A stretch of DNA of 64,000 nt from Bacillus sp. S3 (GTDB lineage Bacteria > Bacillota > Bacilli > Bacillales > Cytobacillaceae), in contig NZ_CP039727.1 of the NCBI RefSeq assembly GCF_005154805.1, forward strand, positions 4,399,501-4,463,500, written 5' to 3'. The notes beneath the pieces are model-generated. The model had not been told where the DNA came from, searched no databases, and was given only the letters and a program-made list of their open reading frames with translations. Positions 59,880 to 64,000 of the stretch are shown in pieces. The stretch's first letter is position 1. Each line of letters begins with the position of its first letter. The translations under genes were made by a program, and so were the position numbers.

Positions 59880-61238
59880 TTATTTAAAAATGGATAAATC
59901 TCCTGCCCGTTCCGTTAAACGTCCATTTTCCATAATGCCCATTTTCTCTAACCAGGTTTCGAATTCGCGCAATGGACGAAGACCCAGCATCTCTCTTAAA
60001 CTGGCATCATCATGATAACTTGTATCTTGATAGCTAAGCATCACATCATCTCCGCCTGGTACGCCCATGTAAAAATTTGCACCAGCAAGGGCCGTCAGCA
60101 TACCGGCAATTTCTTGATCGTTTTGGTCCGCTTGCATATGGTTCGTATAGGTAGGAGCAATCCCCATTGGAATTCCGTGCAGTTTACCCATAAAGAGATC
60201 CTCGAGGTCTGCACGAATGACCTGTTTACCATCATAAATGGTTTCAGGTCCAATGAATCCGGAAACATTATTTACCATAAACGGCTTCCAGTGGCGCGCA
60301 TAACCATACGTTCTCGCTTCAAGCGTTTGCATATCCACACCAAGGTGTGCATCAAGTGATACTTCTGATCCTTGACCTGTTTCAAAGTAAAGTTGATTGG
60401 GCCCTGTAGAAGTTCCATATTTGGCCATTAGCTCAAACGCTTCGTCTAATATTTGTTTTGAAACACCAAAATCATTATTGGCAGCCTGTGTTCCTGCAAG
60501 ACTTTGGAACATAAGGGCAATCGGCGCCCCTTTTCTCAAGGCCTGCATCTGTGTGGTAATATGTGCCAGCACACAGTTTTGTGTGGGAATTTCCCACTTT
60601 TGGATAAAATCATGGGTCATTTGTAAAATTCTAGACACGGACTCCACACTATCATTGTTTGGATTCACCCCAATCACCGCATCGCCGGAACCGTATGACA
60701 GCCCCTCTTTCATCGAAGCCAAAATACCTTCTGGGTTATCAATTGGATGGTTAGGCTGGCAGCGGAATGCTAAACGGCCCTTTTCCCCAATTGTTGTATT
60801 ACAAGTGGCAGTCGGTCTAATCTTTTGCGCTGCCATGACTAAGTCGATACTCGACATAAGTTTGGCAACTCCCGAAATCATCTCACTTGTCAGCCCTTTG
60901 CTTAAACGGAATATATCGAGTGTATTCGTTTTGTGTGATAGGATATAATCTCTCAATTCACCGATCGACCAGTTGGCTATTTCTTTATAAATAAATTGAT
61001 TAAGATCATCATAAATAATCCTCGTCACTTCATCTTGCTCATACGGAATAACTGGATTCTCATAAATCTCTTTCAACGTCAGCTCACTTAGGACCACTTT
61101 TGCTGCCATCCGCTCTAAATAGGACTGGGCTGCAATTCCTGCCATCGTATCCCCTGACTTCTCTTCACTTGCCTTTGCTAAAATCTCTTTAATTGAATGG
61201 AACTGGAACGTTTCATTTTTCACCGTACATGTAAACAT
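59880..61238 (-). CDS. eutB: ethanolamine ammonia-lyase large subunit, first copy
   Basis: 452 residues, standard length. Active-site motifs: RCQPNHP, GVNPNNDS, YFETGQGSE and TNHMQADQND. Adenosylcobalamin-dependent cleavage of ethanolamine to acetaldehyde and ammonia. It follows eutH by about 60 bases, unlike the second copy, which follows eutA. Confidence 0.95.
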   Translation of the reverse strand: MFTCTVKNETFQFHSIKEILAKASEEKSGDTMAGIAAQSYLERMAAKVVLSELTLKEIYENPVIPYEQDEVTRIIYDDLNQFIYKEIANWSIGELRDYILSHKTNTLDIFRLSKGLTSEMISGVAKLMSSIDLVMAAQKIRPTATCNTTIGEKGRLAFRCQPNHPIDNPEGILASMKEGLSYGSGDAVIGVNPNNDSVESVSRILQMTHDFIQKWEIPTQNCVLAHITTQMQALRKGAPIALMFQSLAGTQAANNDFGVSKQILDEAFELMAKYGTSTGPNQLYFETGQGSEVSLDAHLGVDMQTLEARTYGYARHWKPFMVNNVSGFIGPETIYDGKQVIRADLEDLFMGKLHGIPMGIAPTYTNHMQADQNDQEIAGMLTALAGANFYMGVPGGDDVMLSYQDTSYHDDASLREMLGLRPLREFETWLEKMGIMENGRLTERAGDLSIFK

Positions 61239-61301
61239 GGTTTCCTCCCCATTAGATGTTGCTGTTTCCCTACTTGATCAGACGGGTCAGTCGGGTTTTT
61301 T

Positions 61302-62561
61302 TCAACCTACTTTTTTTTCATTTCCTTGGTTTGACAGGTACTCATCCTTACCAATAATTCCTGCCTCGCGATCCTTCTTCTCAAGTTCCAACGCCTTCGG
61401 GACGGATAACCAATAGGCTAAACCAATCCCGATGATTCCCGCAGAGATTTTTCCAACAATAATCGGAAAAATTAATGTTGGCTGGAAATTTGCTGTAAAG
61501 GATAGATGATCGCCTAATAGAAAAGCAGAACAAACCGCAAAGGAAATGTTGATTACCTTATCTTTAGGGGGCATGGTTTTGACCAGCTTAAACATGGCAA
61601 GAATGTTGGCAATCGTAGCAACAATTCCCGCACTTCCTTCTTTACTTAACCCCACTTTTCGTCCCATTGCTTCAAGCGGGCCTCCGGCATATTTTTGGAG
61701 TAAATACACCATTGGGAATGCACCTGCTAACATAATTCCGATATAACCGGCTGTTTCCAATGCGCGGAATTGGTCCGCTTTATCAGCCATGATGGGGTGA
61801 AAGCCCCAAGCTCCAAACACATTGGTGAATAGCCCCGTGAAAATTTCGACGATGGAGAATACAAGGACAAGTTTGATTGCAGCATCCATAATTCGCCCGA
61901 ACCACATAAAGGCTTTGATCATGAAGTCTGGAAGAAAATATAAGCCGACGGCAATGACAACAACGAAAAGAAGGAGCGGGCTCAGGTTTAAAAGGATTTT
62001 TCCATAGCCTAAAGCAAATTGGTATTTTGCTTCTCCTGAAGTCGAGATGAAATCACGAAATTTAGAGTTTGACAGTGTGATGATCGTACTGGAAATAAGC
62101 GCGCCAATCGGAATCGTTAATACCCCCGACATCACGCCAAGTGCCATATATTTATGATCACGCTTATCAAGCATGGCAAGACCCATTGGAATGGAGAATA
62201 CGATCGTTGCACCCGCCATAAAGCCGACGATCATCGCCATAATCCAGCCCTCTTGCGTTTGTTTTAACACTTCTGCTAATTGATAGCCACCCATGTCTGT
62301 TGCTAAAATTGCCGTTGCCGCAATCGCCGGGTCGGCACCAATCGCCGCAAAAAATGGTCCGCATACTTTGTCAATAAACCAAGAAAGATACGGGATGGAA
62401 GCCATAATCCCTGCTGCAGGCACGAAAATATGTCCGACAGCATGCAAACCTTCCATAAATTGTTTTCCAAGTCCTTCATCGCTGTTGCGAATTGCTGCAA
62501 AGGCCCCCATCACAGCACAGGCCATGATGATATAAATCACAATCTTTCCTACCATTTCCAT
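61302..62561 (-). CDS. eutH: ethanolamine transporter EutH
   Basis: 419 residues with about eleven transmembrane helices: GDHLSFTANFQP near the C-terminus and GADPAIAATAILATDMGGYQLAE in the first third are EutH marks. It imports ethanolamine, mainly needed when the substrate is scarce or the pH is low. The ATG at 62561 has AAGGGGG upstream. It is the first gene after the EutV-type leader, so its transcription depends on antitermination. Confidence 0.94.
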   Translation of the reverse strand: MEMVGKIVIYIIMACAVMGAFAAIRNSDEGLGKQFMEGLHAVGHIFVPAAGIMASIPYLSWFIDKVCGPFFAAIGADPAIAATAILATDMGGYQLAEVLKQTQEGWIMAMIVGFMAGATIVFSIPMGLAMLDKRDHKYMALGVMSGVLTIPIGALISSTIITLSNSKFRDFISTSGEAKYQFALGYGKILLNLSPLLLFVVVIAVGLYFLPDFMIKAFMWFGRIMDAAIKLVLVFSIVEIFTGLFTNVFGAWGFHPIMADKADQFRALETAGYIGIMLAGAFPMVYLLQKYAGGPLEAMGRKVGLSKEGSAGIVATIANILAMFKLVKTMPPKDKVINISFAVCSAFLLGDHLSFTANFQPTLIFPIIVGKISAGIIGIGLAYWLSVPKALELEKKDREAGIIGKDEYLSNQGNEKKVG

Positions 62562-62644
62562 TTTGTTCGCCCCCTTAATACATACTAAAAATTTATTTCA
62601 AACAGAAAATGTAAGCGTCTCTTGCCGCGCCGCCTTTCACCATA

Positions 62645-62700
62645 AAAAGACAAAAAGGTGCCGTGCGGTTTTTTTATAAAACCACAGAGCACCTTTGCTC
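62645..62700 (-). promoter_or_regulatory. EutV-type antitermination site and terminator before eutH
   Basis: Minus strand: GAGC-AAAGGT-GCTC (62700-62687) is a hairpin whose six-base loop has A first and G fourth, the ANTAR pattern. AAAGGTGC (62696-62689) can instead pair with GCACCTTT (62661-62654), extended by TGTGGTTT/AAACCGCA, followed by T runs. The upstream P1 hairpin is unclear here; TTT-ACAAGT-AAA is a weak candidate. Confidence 0.72.
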
Positions 62701-62720
62701 GGTCTATTTACTTGTAAAGG

Positions 62721-63293
62721 TTAAGCGTTATACTTCAGAATAATTTGCTTTGCTACATTTTCCATTGTAACCTGTTTGTTCATGCTAATTTTTCTCATTT
62801 TTTTGAAGGCGGCATCTTCAGGCAGATTGAATTTCTGCATCAAGATTCCTTTAGCCTTTTCAACGATTTTTCTTTCCATAAGCTGTTTGTTCATGTTTTC
62901 GACTTGCTCTCGGTATTCCCGGGCATTCTCAGCCTGCCTTAAGGCAATTTCAACAGCAGGAATTAAATTGGCTTCATTGATTGGTTTCACCAGATAGCCC
63001 ATTATATTTGCTTGTTTCGCTTTATCCACATATTCACGCTGGCTGTATGCCGTCAAAAGCAAAATAGGCGTATTCATTCGTTTTGAAATGATTTCACTTG
63101 CCTTTAGACCATTCATTTTTGGCATTTTAATATCCATAATGATTAAATCAGGCTGCAGTGAAAATGCCTGTTCAATTGCCTTTTCTCCATCCCCAATTTG
63201 GGCGACGACCTCATAACCGGCATCTTCCAGCATCATCGCTACATCTAACCGGACAAGGGATTCATCCTCGACAACCATGATTCGTTTCTTCAT
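62721..63293 (-). CDS. eutV: ANTAR-domain response regulator, EutV-like antiterminator
   Basis: 190 residues. Receiver domain with D54 (LIIMDIKMPKMNG). A coiled coil about 115-135 leads to the ANTAR domain (about 133-188: VEKAKGILMQKFNLPEDAAFKKMRK). When phosphorylated by the partner kinase, EutV dimers bind paired hairpins and stop terminators forming. Two such sites lie in this locus. Its ATG overlaps the kinase stop. Confidence 0.93.
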   Translation of the reverse strand: MKKRIMVVEDESLVRLDVAMMLEDAGYEVVAQIGDGEKAIEQAFSLQPDLIIMDIKMPKMNGLKASEIISKRMNTPILLLTAYSQREYVDKAKQANIMGYLVKPINEANLIPAVEIALRQAENAREYREQVENMNKQLMERKIVEKAKGILMQKFNLPEDAAFKKMRKISMNKQVTMENVAKQIILKYNA

Positions 63294-64000
63294 GCCAGAA
63301 CCACCTCACTATCGATTGGGAATCTAACGGTGGCGATGGTCCCTGTTTCTGCTCGGTTAATCGAAAAATGACCGGATAAATCGTGCTCGATCATCATCGA
63401 TACGATATCTAAACCTAATGAAGGCTTCGCATCTGGAGCATACCCCTCGCCATTGTCAATTACCTGGATCTCGATTTCATTGTCTTTTTGCTCAAACACA
63501 ACGTTAATCTTACCCGTATTCCTTTGATTAAAGGCATGCTTGACACAATTTTGGATCAATTCATTAATCACCAATGCCGCCGAAACCGCCTTATTCGTTT
63601 TAATGTGAAGATGCTTTGGACCTGAATAAGCAATGCTGATCTTTTTATTTTCATGCTCTGCTTCAAAGACGAGTGTACTGCCAATTTTCTCTATTAAACT
63701 ATAAATATCAACATCGTCAACACTGGAGTTGGAAAGGATAATCTCGTAGACGGACGCAATACTAGTAATCCGGTTGAGACTTTCCACAAAGTGGACCTTG
63801 CTTTCCTCCGGTAACCCTCTGCGCATTTGCAGTCTCAAGAGACTTGCAATCGTTTGCAAATTATTTTTCACGCGGTGATGGATTTCGCGAATTGCAACGG
63901 ATTTGACAATCAGTTCTCTTTCCTTTTCCCGAAGCTCTGTAATATTCTTAAAAAACACAAAGGTTCCAATTGATTGATCCAGCGATCCTAACCTGATTTT
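63290..64000 (-). CDS. eutW: sensor histidine kinase, EutW-like (partial)
   Basis: The frame is open to the window edge, so the N-terminal part is missing; 236 residues are visible. The first, ending FVFFKNITEL, look like the end of a PAS domain. HisKA_2 follows: AIREIHHRVKNNLQTIASLLRLQ with the phospho-acceptor histidine, then an ATPase domain (NELIQNCVKHAF, DNGEGY, SLGLDIVSMM). In E. faecalis the kinase EutW senses ethanolamine and phosphorylates EutV. Synteny supports the same role. Confidence 0.88.
   Translation of the reverse strand, partial: KIRLGSLDQSIGTFVFFKNITELREKERELIVKSVAIREIHHRVKNNLQTIASLLRLQMRRGLPEESKVHFVESLNRITSIASVYEIILSNSSVDDVDIYSLIEKIGSTLVFEAEHENKKISIAYSGPKHLHIKTNKAVSAALVINELIQNCVKHAFNQRNTGKINVVFEQKDNEIEIQVIDNGEGYAPDAKPSLGLDIVSMMIEHDLSGHFSINRAETGTIATVRFPIDSEVVLA

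Overview
The window looks like chromosomal DNA of a spore-forming, low-to-mid GC Bacillaceae (Neobacillus- or Bacillus-like). The evidence is strong AGGAGG-type ribosome binding sites, frequent TTG/GTG starts, close resemblance to B. subtilis families (GlcDF, AlaR/AlaT, GalE, YkoGHI-like, MprF, Mdh) and two dispersed repeats of a kind I recall from Bacillus genomes. The genus is an inference. I saw no rRNA, tRNA, CRISPR array, phage or IS element.

Layout. 0-6 kb: end of a glycolate oxidase operon (glcD-glcF), an Lrp-type regulator with its aminotransferase (alaR/alaT-like), a stand-alone secreted I9-like inhibitor domain, galE and a membrane protein. 6-9 kb: small membrane proteins, a VanZ-like protein and a DMT-type exporter. 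9-12.1 kb: a five-gene operon with the architecture of a type VII secretion (WXG100/LXG-like) effector module: a small WXG-like protein, a glycine-zipper effector candidate, a polytopic membrane protein (immunity candidate) and two related accessory proteins. 12.3-16 kb: HD-GYP and GGDEF proteins, an LCP-family wall protein, a 33-residue ORF and an AmiS/UreI channel.

16-35 kb is rich in envelope functions: an ABC exporter with a secreted partner, a PepSY protein with a two-component system, mprF behind a tiny upstream ORF, a decayed DedA-PAP2 gene, then intact PAP2, COG4705 and DedA genes, and a second two-component system with an ABC exporter. A MarR regulator with an FMN reductase, a YdjM-like protein and a cytosine-permease-family transporter follow. 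35-43.5 kb: azoreductase, two secreted low-complexity proteins, guanine deaminase, a KinB-like kinase, an OsmC protein and a LysM protein.

43.5-48 kb: a class I ribonucleotide reductase operon (alpha, beta, flavodoxin) preceded by a promoter, two NrdR boxes 31 bp apart, a cobalamin riboswitch and an antiterminator/terminator pair. A tandem array of six hairpin units follows.

48.5-64 kb is an ethanolamine-utilisation microcompartment locus on the minus strand. A sensor kinase (EutW-like) and ANTAR antiterminator (EutV-like) come first, then eutH-eutB-eutC-eutS-eutP, then eutA with a second eutB-eutC pair, eutL, eutE, eutM, a pduL-like gene, eutN, a tailed shell protein and an mdh gene. Two leaders (before eutH and before eutA) carry a hexaloop hairpin overlapping an intrinsic terminator, as expected for EutV control. 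The cluster thus has two complete ammonia-lyase gene sets, no alcohol dehydrogenase in view, and a malate dehydrogenase at its end. Cobalamin is the common theme of the last 20 kb: it is the cofactor of ethanolamine ammonia-lyase and the ligand of the riboswitch that controls the B12-independent reductase.
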